DNA of 64,000 nucleotides from Emmonsiellopsis sp. PD_33 (Eukaryota > Ascomycota > Eurotiomycetes > Onygenales > Ajellomycetaceae): positions 1 through 64,000 of the forward strand of contig JANTQF010000057.1 of NCBI GenBank assembly GCA_032988165.1, in the 5' to 3' direction. Both the position numbers and the translations under genes were made by a program. This document shows positions 1 to 13,162 of the stretch, one piece after another (the stretch's first letter is position 1; every line of letters begins with the position of its first letter). The notes under the pieces are model-generated. The model did no database searches, had not been told where the DNA came from, and saw only the letters and a program-made list of their open reading frames with translations.

Positions 1-36
1 ATATAAAATATTTTAGTTTATAATGGGACTAAACTA

Positions 37-97
37 CATGGTCCTGTTTGGTTTGGTTTGATTTGATTTTATGCCTGTGGGACCAAATGGGACCATG
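37..97. repeat. Imperfect inverted repeat
   Basis: The arms 37-51 and 83-97 are complementary at 13 of 15 positions, built around CATGGTCC and GGACCATG. The loop is a T/G-rich stretch of tandem GGTTT-like units. It could be a hairpin near a transposon end, but the partner end is outside the window or unrecognisable. Confidence 0.5.
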
Positions 98-153
98 CAG
101 GAAAAGTAATAAAACATGTATGAAATGAGACTAACTATTAATGAAAAATGAGT

Positions 154-185
154 GACCAGGTAAGTATATATATATTTACCTGGTC
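154..185. repeat. Perfect 10-bp inverted repeat with TA-rich loop
   Basis: GACCAGGTAA at 154-163 is the exact complement of TTACCTGGTC at 176-185. The 12-bp loop is alternating T/A. Perfect arms are unusual in sequence this decayed. I cannot assign a function. Confidence 0.7.
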
Positions 186-386
186 CCAGCAGCCAGTCTA
201 ACTACATCATTAGCAATAACAAGGTTTTTAGATTGCCTACACAGCTGAACACAGCCATCTCAGTGAACTAGTTTATAAATACTATAACACATCTGCTGAT
301 CAGACCAGCCTAACATTACTCAGAATTTAACCTCAGTACATCCTTTAAGAAGATGCTTAATCAGTTCTCCCTGTTAACTATTAAAT

Positions 387-1860
387 ATGGCCAATGAGAA
401 TGTAGATACTTCAACCTCTGATGATTTGATCCCCTCAGCTGCATAGAACAGCAATGAACTCTCTGCTAAGTAAATATACATCATTACTCAAATAATCAAA
501 GAGACTCTATGTGAGTTAGATGTTAGCAACCAGAATAATGGCTCTGACCTCAACAGCTATCAGCCAACTCCAGACCTTAACAGCTGCCAGCCAACACTAG
601 ATCTAAACCCATTAGGAACCCTAGTTTGTGACCCTAGTCCAATGGTGATGCAGCAGAGTTGGGACACTAATAAAAACTCCACTGACTACACCTCATACAT
701 TGAGAATGCTTCATGGAAGATTACTGATATTAATATATTCTGGCCAGACTTCATGGGCACAAACAATATATGGGACAAGAATAGTAAGACTTACTACCAC
801 AATGTATTTAGCTTCACAGCTCAAGTACAAGTAGCAGCCCAATCTTAAAACACTATAATCATAAAACAGAACCTACCAATCTATTTTCATGGAGCTGCCA
901 ACACCTGGTGAATCTCAGAAATTAATAATATCACTCACTATAGCCTATTAAATCACCCAGATGGTGCAACCCAGATATGTAAGATATTAGAAATACATTT
1001 CTGCATGCCCTCAAGCAAGTCTCTGATGAAATTTAAGAAAATGTTCTACACTGTACAGGATGTGAGAAATGAAAAGTCTGTAGCTACTTTTACTGCAGAA
1101 CTGATACATGCTACAAAGCATTATAGATATTCTAATAATAAGAATATTCTTATACTCCACATTTGAAAGCACCTTGATCTACCCTTACATCTTATGATTG
1201 ATGAACCTAATCCTAGAACTACCATTAAGAAGTTCATTGCTCAGCTAGTGAAGAAGTCAGCCAACTAGGAGGATAAATATTGACTATAGTATTATGAGTA
1301 TAATAATCACCCAAGAAATATACAACCTTATCATGATTACCAGCTGAGAACCCAGGATAGCTCAGATGATCACCAGAAGAACAATGCTTATAACTAGCAG
1401 AATAATTAAATGAATAATAGAAATCCCAACTATGAACCACTGGGTATGCCATGCTAACTCTATAATCAGAATCACAAGTATGAGGGAGACTATAATAATA
1501 ATAACTATCAAAATAACAACTACAACAACAATTATAATAATAATTATCAACCTTGTTATGGAAACTCTGCACCCCTACATTAGTATGATAACTGTCAGTA
1601 TGAGGATCATTGTAAAGAAGTGAGAGTTAACTAGGCAGATGGAATGAAAGATGAAGATGACTATAATGCTTAGCACAATAATTAATATAATAGCTACTAA
1701 GATGATGACTGTGATGATGGACATCTCAATGAAGCTGAAGAATACTTAGACTTTAATGATAACTATAATACCTATAACTATTATAATTGTAATGTCACCT
1801 TTGCCTTGAACAATTAACTGCATGACTACATTGCTGAATATCATAAAGAGGATAATGAGT
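387..1860 (+). pseudogene. Gag region of retrotransposon C, RIP-like decay
   Basis: An ATG at 387 opens a frame that runs with scattered premature stops (for example at 846) through a Gag-like capsid segment. Its recognisable part includes a helical stretch with MKFKKMFYTVQDVRNEKSVATF near 1,025-1,090. The C-terminal part is very Asn/Tyr-rich (NNYNNNYNNNYQ near 1,515-1,550), a low-complexity tail. No intact CCHC zinc knuckle is seen. The frame is the same as that of Pol. The assignment to Gag rests on position and the capsid-like helical character more than on close identity. Confidence 0.6.
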
Positions 1861-1929
1861 TAGTAGTCTGACATGTTGATACTTCTCTACTAGTTATATC
1901 ATTAAAACACCTATAAGTATACTCACCAG

Positions 1930-4900
1930 ATGGCCTCTCATTCTGCTTTTAGCACTATGTGATGGCAAAAGCATTCATGGAGAAACTGAATAAGAGAGAT
2001 AATATATGTTTAGATTCAGACTACACTATGACTTTGGTAGACAGGGAATGGCTTCTGAATCAAGACCCAAATATTAAGATAATCCAGTTAAAGCTAGTTA
2101 CAGTTCAGAAAATTAGTAAAGAATCTATATCATTAGAGATAATCATCATCTCTTTACATCTACCTGTAATGCTCCCAGATGGAAAGTCCATCATCACACA
2201 TCTATTCATTGAGGTACACATTATTAACAACCTATGAGCTAAACTATTACTAAGAGTTGATAACCTTAAGTCAGAAGGAATCATCTTAGACTTCCTCAAC
2301 AAAGTTGCTTAACTCATAAGATGCTGAGAAGTTATCATCAAGCTCATATTAGCTTCAAAGCTAAACCATCAGGATCACCACTCATTGTACACAACTACTA
2401 AAGTAACTATGCTGCTGAGAGTAGAGGTAAAGATTCTAATTCATATTTATAGTAAGAAGACTCTATCAGATAATAGAAATTATCTATTCAAGTTATTAAA
2501 TATATAGCTCACATTCCATGTTCATATACTTAATCACACACTGCCATTCATGCAAGTGAGGAACAACACAGATAGACCAGTAAAACTAACAAGACATGTA
2601 AGGCTGAGATCCTTATAAGAGCTGGAATTTACTGACAGATATCATGTTGTGGATGAGGCTGTAACACTAGTGATTATGGAACCTTTATGAAGGGACAGTC
2701 AATTGAAGGTTATTCAAAATGGACAGAATGAGACCATACTACCTAACAGTATTATAATATATTATAAGGATGAAGAGATGAAGAGAATATTCACAGACCT
2801 AGTTATAAAATTTGAAGATATATTTACAGATCATGATGAGTTTGTGGATATTCCATAGGATAAATGGATGTATGTCCCTCTCAAAAAGAATATAATACTA
2901 TTTAAGACAGTGAAAATATATCTAGTAGGTCTGGAGGACTGCAAGTGCATAAACAACACATTTGATAAGCTGCATGCACAAGGAAGAATGAGCTGAGTAA
3001 GGACACATACTTACTTAGCTTACTCAGTATTTATTATATAATAGACAACATACCATAAAGGAAAACCCATGAGAAAGGGACAAGTCATAGTGGACCTATA
3101 CACACTTAATAAAGCAATTAAATCAGATGTTTATCTCACTTTGTTACAATTAGACATCCTCCACAGCTTAAAAGAAGCCAAGTTTATAATGATTGGAGAT
3201 ACCATGAGTTTTTTCTACCACTAATAATTACACCTAGATGATCAGATCAAAATAGCAGTGATGATACATCAGGGACAAGAAGTATTTAATGTTGCTATAA
3301 TAGAATATATAAACTCAGTACCTTACATTTAATGGCAGATAGATAGATGCCTTATGAACCTAAAGAAATTTATATGTGTATATATTAATGACTTAGTTGC
3401 CCATTCAGGAACATAGAATCATCATGTTACCCACCTGCATAAACTCTTCCAATATCTACATAAACTCAGCATTATTCTTAACCCAAAAAAGATATATATT
3501 GGATTTCCCTCAGTGCATCTCCTAGGTCAACATGTCTCCAGACTAGGCTTATTCATTGATAAAGAGAAGTTAAAAGCTCTGGTGGACATCAAATTCCCAG
3601 TAAAATTGACACATTTGAAGAAATATCTGGGCTTGATGAGCTAGCTATGCCAGTACATCCCTTAGTACACTTATCATACAAACCCACTACAGAAGAGGAA
3701 GATGGAGTTGCTGAAGAAAGAACCATTAAAGGATGTTAAGTGCAATACTTACACAGTCATAATAAAAGTAAATAGAACTTTCAAGGAGATAGTGGCATTC
3801 AAGGACATTTAAAGCATTTTTAGAACTCAACCCTTTCTTGTGCATGCAGACTACCTGCACACACTGTTCATGAATGTTGATGCATCTATAGAATACAGCT
3901 ATAGTGTCATACTATTCTACATTAAGGACTCATGGCCAGCCCTGAAGACAAGAAACTACATAATACCTCTACTGTAAGAACTAGTCAAGTCAATTTTATT
4001 CTTCAGTAAGATATTGACCTCAGCAGAACAGCACTACTAGCCCACAGAATTAGAGATTGCCTATCTTATATAAGCTATATGCAAGGTGTGTCACCTTATG
4101 GAGGCATCCACCAACACAACCATTATATATACAGACCACAAACCCATACTAGGCATTATTAAAGTGACTCACCTCAAAATGACAGTAATAGACCAACAAA
4201 ACCTACAGTTGGTCCAGGCTGGAGCCTACCTACAGCAGTTTCAAATCAAGATAATTTATAAGCCAGGACACCTTCATCTTATACCAGATGCACTATCTTG
4301 TCTACCCAGTGCAAACAAGACAGCAATGAATATAGATGAACTGCTGAAGAAAATATAGAATGTATACCTCACCTACATGAAAGAAGATAGTAATGTCACT
4401 ACTGACAGCTACTATATGGAGACTCTAGTTGAGATGTTCAACAATTTTCAGAGACACCTCAGAAATAGATATTCTAGAAACTCTAAACTATCTTATGTCA
4501 TGAAGGTTCTCAAGAGGAACAACACAGCCAAGAAACCATTAAAGCTCCCATACAAGCTTACTGATAGCATCCTATACCACACACATAATAGCACAAGACA
4601 CCTGGTAATTCCAAGAGCCTTGCACAAAGAGATCTTTGACCTAGCCTATACTCCCAACCACCTAGGATTCAATCAGACCTTGGGAAATCTGCAGGATATA
4701 GTAATACACCACTGCATGACAGAGCTGCAAAAATATATTAAACACTGCTCAAGCTGTCAGATCAACCAAACACTGCAGCATAAGCCTCACAGATAGTACT
4801 AACCCATACAGACTGCAGATATATCACATAATATGATAATCATTAACTTCATACTAGCATTGCCAGATGGTGAATGTGATGTAGTGATGTCTATTACATG

Positions 4901-5897
4901 CAAGTTCTCCAAATAGGTTACAATTATCTCTAAGTAATCTAACTATAATGTAGAGGATTGGGTGAAGACCCTACTTAACTGTCTACTGCTGACTGACTGA
5001 GAAATCCCACACAAGATTATTTCAGATAGAGATCTTAAGTTTCTCAGTGATCTCTAATGAAATCTCTTCAAGCATCTGAATGTCAAGCTCCTCTACTCCA
5101 CTGCATATCACCTACAGATAGATGAGTAAAGTAAAAGAATAAATTAGACTGTACAAATCATCTTACAACACATTATCATAGTGATGGAAAACTCTTATAA
5201 CTGGCCACAGGAACTACCAATAATCACCTTTCATCTCAATGCAGTGAAATCTGCCTTGATAGGACACTCAGCCTATAAGGCTATATATAGAATGCCAGTA
5301 AACTCACCAATCACAGTACTCATGGTAATACCACAAATGCAAGTCTTCAGCATGAGATGAGATATTACCCTAGCACTGAACAAAGCAATAATAATTGCTA
5401 AAGACTATTATGATCAGTAACACTAATAAAGAAACTTCCAGATTAGGGACAGGGTCCTTCTTTACCTACACTGCAGCTATGAGATACTAGTGACAAAAAT
5501 AACATAAAAATACAATAACCAGTTTGTGGGTCTCTTTAGAGTACTTAAGTATATTAGGTCTCTTGCATACAGATTGGAGCTACTGTATATGATGTGGATC
5601 CATCCAGTTATTAGTATAGCTATACTGAAGTTACTCTCATAAGTGAAGGATCCATATGGACACAAACATCCCAAGCTACTACTAGTATAATTAGCAGGCA
5701 ACAGCAGAAAGCCCATCTACAAAGTAGAGAAGATCATAGATAAACAGCTTTCATATGGAAAGACCCAGTACCTAGTCAGATGGAAAGAATATACTGTAAA
5801 GAATGATTAGTGGATAAACAAGAAGAACACTAAAGGATTCAAGAAGCTCATTCAGGACTATGAAAGAGTGCATTCTGTCAAAGCTTCTAAGAAGTAA
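1930..5897 (+). pseudogene. Pol region of retrotransposon C with C-terminal chromodomain
   Basis: The order of domains is retropepsin (LDSDYTMTLVDREWL near 2,005-2,050, where the usual D-S-G active site reads D-S-D), reverse transcriptase (about 2,870-3,600, with YINDL in place of the YxDD box), RNase H (about 3,830-4,300, including YTDHKPI), integrase zinc-binding segment (about 4,610-4,790, with HLGF and CSSCQI), integrase core (about 4,840-5,300) and chromodomain (about 5,715-5,860, YKVEKII...YLVRWKEY). The frame stays continuous and is broken only by stop codons, ending at TAA 5,895-5,897. Catalytic Asp and Gly residues are replaced by Asn/Asp/Ser as expected from G-to-A changes. The protein is not functional. 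Confidence 0.85.
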
Positions 5898-6169
5898 AGA
5901 TGCTAAAGAAAATAAAGAAAATGAGTATTTTTATCACAAGCACATATAATATAGAATATGGATTCTCCACAGACATCAAATGTTTAGAAATATAAGTAAT
6001 AGACATACTCACCTCTTATATCAATAATATCACCACAACAATGGATTCACTATAGACATGTGACATCTAATCTTTCTTTTATTCACTATAACAACACATC
6101 AAATAAAATAAACATATAGAACTCTTAGACTAACTCCTCTCACACCCTCATCTCTGACAGATAAACAGT

Positions 6170-7927
6170 CATGGAGAAACCATCATCCCCATAACAATTT
6201 AGTACCTAGATCCAGATAATCTACCAATACACCTCAAAGACCCCTATTATGATTTCAACACCATATATTACAGCAACATTGCACAAGCAGAGAAGCAGCA
6301 CTTTTACCAGAACATCAAAATTCAATAAATAGCATAGTACCTGATACTCAATCTGCATACACTACCAGCTTGAACATCAGCATTAGAGTCTCCATAGATC
6401 CACTGCAATACCATCTTACAACAGTTTGACATCTCTGATATCAATATCTAACTACTCCTAATAAATATAATCAGAGAACTTGAAGATGAGTGCATGCTCT
6501 ACATAGTCACAACTATATACTCTAACCTTCACCTATTAAAGATAAATTATAACTGCAGCCACTACTAACTACTCCCAGACCTGAAAGCATCAGGCAGCAA
6601 CACAGACCCTTTTAAATTTGAAATCAAGCATTCACATTAAAGGGTGAGGATGTGGATCCTGCATAATGACAAACAAGAAATAATGAAGGACTGTATTGAT
6701 GTGTTGAGTTTTCCACAGTATAGAATCAAATCAGAACTACAATATTAAATGGGGATAAATGTGTCAGTGCTAACATACTACTTCTCCTCCTGCCAGGCAA
6801 CTACATATAACCTCAGAATAACTGATGAAGACATACAAGACTATATCATAGACATTAAGAGAGAAGCAGAAGACACCTGTGTGAGACAAATAGTTAAGAT
6901 ATTATACTCTGACCTCCCCATCAAGAAGTTCCATTATAATTGTGACAGCCCAAGAATCCCTAAAGTCAGATGTGAGCCACTAAATAGTAACTCAGACCCA
7001 GTTAAGTTTAGCATTCAAAATAAATATCAGCAGCAACATGTATAAGCACTCAGACAGAACAGCTTTACCTTAACTACCAAAGAAGTCATTAACTATCTTG
7101 GGTTATTTAGATACAGCATAAAGATGGAGATTGCAGAATACAGAGACAAGATGGTAGGATAAAAGAAGAATGCCACTAACCCAGAAACTCTAAAAAATAG
7201 AAAAGCTAAGATTCAACAGTAATAGCAACCCATACTAGAGTCCTTGCAATAACAAAAGAAACATTAAATGCAGAGTAAAGCTCATCTGCCTCTACCTCCA
7301 TCAGAACCAGAAACAGAGGAGGATGAAAGTAAGTGCACAGAGGAGGATCCATTCATGGATAATGATTAAGAGATGATGGATGTTAATAATAGAGATGTAG
7401 ATCAAAATGATGATAATAATCATAGTAACAGTAGAATCTCCTTGTAGTAAGATGAAGGGAACACCCTAGACTTCAAATTAATATTCAACCTGTTATACAA
7501 GTAAGGGAGTATAGAGGCCATGGAGGCCAAGAGATTAACAGCCATCATCATCACAGACAGTAAATTATCAATAAATGAGATTTAAATGGCAAACCCAAAA
7601 CTTCTTGTCACACTGGCCAGACAGAAGATATAGACAAATGAGCTAGGAACCTTCATCCAGAGAATCAATGAATAATAGAATATTCTCTTTAAAAAAGAAA
7701 CCCAATATAGATACAACAAACAGAAAGAAAATCAACCCTCTATAACATTCAAGGCAGGTAACACCCTATGTTTCTCTGCATTGAAAATCTGGGTGGCTCC
7801 TCAACATGGATGGGACATTGAAGGAAATGCTCTAGATGCACCACTCTAACTTGTCAAACCCACTCTGTGTAAAATGATGATTGGGATGATGACAGACAGT
7901 ACCCCCCCACACTGCATCATAGATTAA
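6170..7927 (+). pseudogene. Third ORF of retrotransposon C, unknown function
   Basis: In a frame different from gag-pol, a coherent coding stretch can be read for about 580 codons with only scattered stops, ending at TAA 7,925-7,927. Readable pieces include LRITDEDIQDYIIDIKREAE near 6,810 and an acidic run (EPETEEDESKCTEEDPF) near 7,305. I see no signal peptide, transmembrane run or known enzyme motif, so there is no support for an env-like role. It lies 270 bp after the chromodomain stop on the same strand. It could be an accessory ORF of the element or a captured gene. The start codon cannot be fixed. Confidence 0.55.
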
Positions 7928-9119
7928 CCTCTACTATACACATACAGCCACTGCATTCCTTCCTTCTACCACCATAGCTAGTTAGTAAGCAGAGCAGACT
8001 GACCTTATGTTGGCTGTAGATCTTCCACAATCCTAGAAGAATCAAGCTTATTTGACATCATTTTCATAACCTTCTATATTATCATAGCAATAGCTAACAG
8101 CAGTGCATATAATCTGTAAACATGAATGAACCCCTTTATATAGAGAATAAAGAGTAGTTAAATGAGTAAATGAATGATCACACAGAGTATTACTATAATT
8201 TAATGTAGTTATAAATTATCTTTTAGATAATTATCTTATAATCTGTAATATCTCTACTAGAGTGCAGATAAGATCAAGTAATTCCAAGTTAAAAACTCAA
8301 CTTAAACTTAAAATTATTCATTTTGATTTGTCCTGAGTACCTGCTATTATAATTTAGCTTAACTCACACTGTGTATTTCTTCAACTCAAGTAATCTCTGA
8401 ATTACTCAGAGAATCAGAATCTTCAGGTAAATTTCCCAATTAGGTTAGTCTGAATAGTTATATGACATTTATGCTCTGAATACCTACTGCACATTTTTTT
8501 AACATATTACTCTTATATATTGGAAAAGTAAATAGCTGCAAATTAAAAATCAAAAACTGCATTCTATAATCTAGTCTATATATATATAATGAAGTAGATC
8601 ATCTTAACTAACCCTTCTTTCTATCTTAATATATATTATTATCTATAAATAATAATATTAATTATTACTCTTCTTATTCAGTATAATACTCAATGCCCTC
8701 TTCTTTTATATATTCTGTAGCTACTAGCTGCCTTGTTTTTTCACAACCTCTACTTTATGCCTCTCAGCTGCTTTTCTTCACAATTCTTTTCCTAAGAAAT
8801 TCAGGCTACTAAATGCTCAAGATCCTCTTTCACACACAGGCTGACTTAAACTAAGTAAACTTCAGAGAATTAATACACTACCAGAGAGATGTCAGGGTAC
8901 TAATATATTACTAGAAAGACATTAGGAGGTTAATGCATCATCAGGAAGTGTGAAAGTCACTAGATATCTAGTTACTATAGATTATCTTGATGTGGAACTA
9001 TCATTCAACCTAATTAAAATTTACTTTAGTAAAGACTTCTGATCTTTATCATTTTATCACTATCTTTTTCTTAAATTATCTGAAATTATATCATTTTCAG
9101 ACTCATCATCTTCAGCACC
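7928..9119. other. AT-rich non-coding stretch
   Basis: No protein family is readable on either strand between the end of ORF3 and the hAT relic. It may hold the 3' end of retrotransposon C. It includes the 30-bp minisatellite at 8,871-8,960. Confidence 0.6.
8871..8960. repeat. Three tandem copies of a degenerate 30-bp unit
   Basis: Units begin at 8,871, 8,901 and 8,931, each starting TAAT(A/G). They differ mainly by transitions; the third is the most diverged. Because 30 bp is ten codons, this may be the remains of a decapeptide repeat. On the minus strand it reads as repeated Leu-Ser/Asp-rich units. Confidence 0.6.
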
Positions 9120-11560
9120 TTATAATATATTAATATTAATACTTTCATCCTCTATATCACTAATTACATCTACCTCATTTAAGGCCAAGTTATCATTCTT
9201 TTTATCTTCATTAAACTCATCATTTACTATCTTACTCTCTTCAGCTAACTTACTCTTTTTCTCACCCAGAATGACTCAATTCAAGCACATCTTCAGCATC
9301 AGAGTCTACAAGGTTGATGGCTTAAAATAATTATAGTAGTAATAATAGATATCACAAGTTACATTGAAGAGCCATTCTACACTAATAGTTAAATTAGATA
9401 CTGAAAGATAGTCTTAAACTATTTATACTAGAATAAGATACTACAAATAATGTTCCTTCCAGTACAGCAAGTAGTTATGTTCCTCACTTGACCCTATACT
9501 AATATTTAGTATATCACATGAATATGAATAGATACCCCATGCATGAGAGTAGTAAACTAACCTTAATCTAAATACTTCTTTACCTTATTCCTCCTATTAA
9601 CTCCAGTTAAGATAGTGCTGTTAGGCATATTACTAAAGATCAAATCAAAAAGATTATTTAATTGCCTCATTTGTTGCCTAGGCTGCTGTTGTGGTGTGTC
9701 TTCACCAGATAATTTAGATATATATCTATTGTACACTTCTTGGAAATGATTTTGATACTTCTCTCATCATTCATAGTCATTATCATTTCAACTTTCTTAA
9801 CTGAAGAGTTTTAATTTCTAATTTGAAGATAGAATTGTTGCAACAGTGTAGAGATACTCATACTTCTTTTTTATGTCTATATAGTATTTAATTAACTTCT
9901 CATGGTATTTACATAAGGTATTATACATTAAGTACTTCCAGTGCAAACACTTTCTCTCCAATGCCACTTTGTAATAGTTAATATGATTAAACAGGTTCTT
10001 ATATAGCTAAAGTACTATAGAGAGGGTCAGGATCATTGCCATAAAAAGTGCAGCCATATATTTAACAAAAGGTTTTATAAGCTTAATTAAATACTCAACT
10101 GACTATCACTCATTTCTGTCTAGTCTAAATTCAGCTTGCTGATTGATATCTCCAATATACCTATCTATATAGACTCTAAGTCTAAGTATATAATATAGTA
10201 TATAAAAAGTTGAATTTCATTAAGTGATTATATTCATTATTAGTAACTTTAGTACTTTACCTGTTTCATTCATACCAGACTGTTGGATATCACAAAATGC
10301 TTGTTTGCACTGTGAACTTATATTAATATATTAAGTTAATAAATAGATCTAGTGAAATAAAGTTAGTAGCAATCATTTAGTATTATTATCTATAGATAAT
10401 AAAAATATAGTAGAAAATCACATTATCTGCAGATAACATTCTAAAGTAACAGCAAGCTTACCTTTATCAGTGTTTAGAGAACACTCTGCATCTATATGAG
10501 GTTAGATAATATAGAATCATCTCAATCTCAAGTTATTCTATTATTTTCTGAGCTAACCTTTATTGAGTTCAGAAGTTCCTTCATAACTAGTTAAATTATA
10601 TGAGTCAGGCATGAAATCTTAACATATTACTCAATATGTATTAATGAATTCAGCATTCATATTACTATATTCAGACTTATAATAAGTATTACATTATTAC
10701 TTATATTATTTATTGTTATATTAAATATTTACTTCTTAATACCATACATCTTCATAATGTTTATTGTAATATCAGATAGCTCTCTCTCACTATACCCAGT
10801 TTCAATGTGTTTAAATCCCAGTACAAGTTCCTGGAACTTCTAATTACAGTTAATAAAGTATACTACTACTATCATAAATGCATCATTAAATGAGCTGGTC
10901 CAGCCATCAAGGGCAAGAGAGACACAATTCTTAGTAGATATATAATTAAGAATTTATTGGAAGCTCTCTTTCATAAGCTTGTCAGTAATCTTTAGAATAT
11001 ACAATGTACTAGATATAGTCACACTGGGTCACAACATTCAGATTATTTGATGAAAGTAAAAGTTGTTCACAAAATAAAAGAATAATTATGTAGAGACTAA
11101 AATCTCTATTAGAGTTTGCTAGAATTTCTTCTCAGTAAATTTAATATCATTTGTGCTACTATCTCTAATCATATTAGTCTTATATAGTTAGTTAAAGCCC
11201 TGAAACTTCTATTACAATCTTGAGAATAAAAAGAATGCTTACTATTATTTATTGTGATGTTCTTCTTTATGATGTCATCAAATTAACATCCTTCATACCT
11301 TAGAACCTTACCCACCTCTAATAGTATTAGCTCTTTTTAATATGATTGTTCATTGTTGTTATTATCCTACCCTTTAGTAATAAATGGGCAAAATATTTAT
11401 CATAGTATTTATATGACACTATAGGTTTCCCATCTGTTGCTATAATACCCTCTCAGAAGAACTGCCACACTTTTATCATACATCACATGGAATCCCAGGT
11501 GAAGAGCTTTAAACCTCTAGAGTATTCAGCCTATTTTGTTGACCTCCACTATCATTCAAA
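9120..11560 (-). pseudogene. hAT-family transposase relic
   Basis: On the minus strand the parts of a hAT transposase appear in order: a BED-type zinc-finger segment (about 11,330-11,500; WQFF...GKPIVSYKYYDKYFAH, with the Cys of the CxxC pair changed to Tyr), the conserved catalytic block (about 10,780-10,960; VSLALDGWTSSFND) and the C-terminal dimerisation domain (about 9,290-9,500; DYLSVSNLTISVEWLF, compare the family's DYLSIPATSAPVERLF). An acidic tail follows and ends at a stop at 9,120-9,122. Many stops interrupt the frame. No terminal inverted repeats or 8-bp duplication were found, so only the coding relic is reported. Confidence 0.8.
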
Positions 11561-12059
11561 AACTTTAAGATTTAAATGTTTTGCCTCTGAATAAACTATA
11601 AACTGGTTGTCACAATCAATTCATTCCAGTGAAGAAGGAATAGATGCACTAATTTATAGTGATATTAATAAATTAATATCACTCAAGTCATCAATAGGGA
11701 GTTGTAACTGTGAGGAAAAGGTGGAATCAAAGCTTTAACTCATTTTTCTATAATTATAATAGAAAGATGCAAGAAGTAGATACTGAACTTAGAAAATAAT
11801 GAGAAATGAATAACCTTTAATATCAAAATTTTTTTAAGATGATAATGAGAAGAATGAGATAATTCTAGAAGGAGTCCTAAACTCTCTAAATCTTTCTAGA
11901 TAGTCATTCAAAAAATTTTTTTCATTAGTATAATAAGCTAATATCTACCCTTTATGAATGCATTTAAATTATTAGATATATAATCATGTCCTGGTTCACA
12001 TCATCAACTATAATTATAGTTAGTATCCACTAAAGAATTGTCAGAGGATGAGTGCTTTT
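11561..12059. other. AT-rich stretch without recognisable gene
   Basis: Nothing is recognised on either strand between the hAT BED finger and the DUF3716-like relic. Confidence 0.5.
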
Positions 12060-12770
12060 AGTGCTTATAAAAGCTACACTTTACACTTTCACCCCTGAAA
12101 TAGCAATTTCCACATACTTCACCACTGGTAGATATATCATTCAGTAAATCACACAGCACAAAATAATCTTTAAATGGCCTAGATCCTTCAGCACACTGAG
12201 TATATAAGTATTGTGAGGTAAGCCCTCAAGTCTAAATGATCACTACATTCTAGGCCAGTCCTTAATATGAATCAATAAACTGTGATATATCTTCAACTCA
12301 GTATAATGAGTATGAAATTAGATATTTGTCAAGGCTCTCTACTATATTTATATTTAATTGCACATAGAAAGATCAGTTAACAATTAGATTCTTTAAAGTT
12401 AGATCTTTACATAGCATCTATTCAAGTATCTTAATAGTAGATAGGATTCAGACTCCTATAATTTTCTAGTGTCAGTGAAGATCACTAAAGTACAATATAT
12501 TATATATAGTACTTACATGGAATCATATCATCTGCAACCTGAAGCCTCTAACTAAAGATATCATACAATGTAATATTATGAATCTGACTGTAGTTAATTT
12601 ATTCTCCCACATTCAGAGCCTTTCTTTAACATCAGAATAATCATCTATGAGGATACTGAATGCAGTCCATATAGTCATTAAATTTCTCAATTAAATCAGT
12701 TAATGTAGTACTCTCTTGGAAGCAAGATGAACTGAAAGAAATTAGCCTGAGCTAGCATGAATTGAAAAGC
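12060..12770 (-). pseudogene. DUF3716-like cysteine-cluster protein relic
   Basis: The minus strand carries CAEGSRPFKDYFVLCDLL, then CGNCYFRGESVKCSF (12,066-12,199). The spacing of cysteines and the C-x2-C-(Y/H)-(Y/F) and (R/K)CSF signature resemble the fungal DUF3716 family as I know it. An upstream coherent segment (SSSCFQESTTLTDLIEKF near 12,700) could be the same gene's N-terminal part. Stops interrupt it. The function of the family is unknown. A similar cluster occurs at 21,860-22,560 on the other strand. Confidence 0.45.
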
Positions 12771-13162
12771 TCAAGTAGAGTGAGTATGTGAGGTTCAGCA
12801 TCTTAATTAGCTTACTATACATTAGTTTGTCATGTTGAAGTCTGAAGTCTCTATACTATAACTACTAGAGGTGAATTTGAACTTTAGTATTTCATTGGAA
12901 AAGGAGGTTAATTGCTTTTGAGCTGATAAGGTCCACAGCAGGTAAAAAGAGATAATAATGATGTAGCAACAATTAGAGATAAGTTTGAGAATTAAATAAC
13001 TAGTTATCTTTATAGTAAACTTATGTAATAGAGCTGATAACCTCAGCTAACTAGCTAATATAACCTTCTCTACTAATCAAATCAATAACTATTGATATCT
13101 GCTGAAGAGTAAGTTATGTAATAGCTATATAAGATAATGAATTAATCACTTCACAATTAGGA
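12771..13162. other. AT-rich stretch without recognisable gene
   Basis: No protein family is readable here. It separates the DUF3716-like relic from the tail repeat beside the actin pseudogene. Confidence 0.45.

Larger units (their letters stand above)
1..386. other. AT-rich flank upstream of first retrotransposon
   Basis: This stretch has no coding potential that I can see. It lies just upstream of the first readable Gag codon at 387 and may contain the 5' LTR and leader of that element. I could not pair it with a matching sequence after 7,927, so no LTR is called. It carries two inverted repeats that are listed separately. No CG dinucleotide was seen. Confidence 0.5.
387..7927 (+). mobile_element. 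Ty3/gypsy chromovirus-type retrotransposon C, decayed
   Basis: Gag, protease, reverse transcriptase, RNase H, integrase and a C-terminal chromodomain can be read in order on the plus strand from 387 to 5,897. A further degenerate ORF follows to 7,927. Gag and Pol share a single reading frame with stop codons but no evident frameshift over 5.5 kb, so decay was by substitution. This single-frame design resembles Tf1-like elements. No LTR pair could be identified, so the outer limits are only those of readable coding sequence. The element differs clearly from gypsy A and B further right, whose gag and pol lie in different frames. Confidence 0.8.

Noticed and set aside
6170..7927. Env-like gene in retrotransposon C
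   Set aside because: Position after pol fits, but I found no signal peptide, membrane anchor or cleavage motif, so only an unknown ORF is reported.
8216..8230. Further copy of the dispersed palindrome (TTATC-TTTTA-GATAA)
   Set aside because: The centre is five bases and cannot be derived from CGCG, so it is treated as a chance match.
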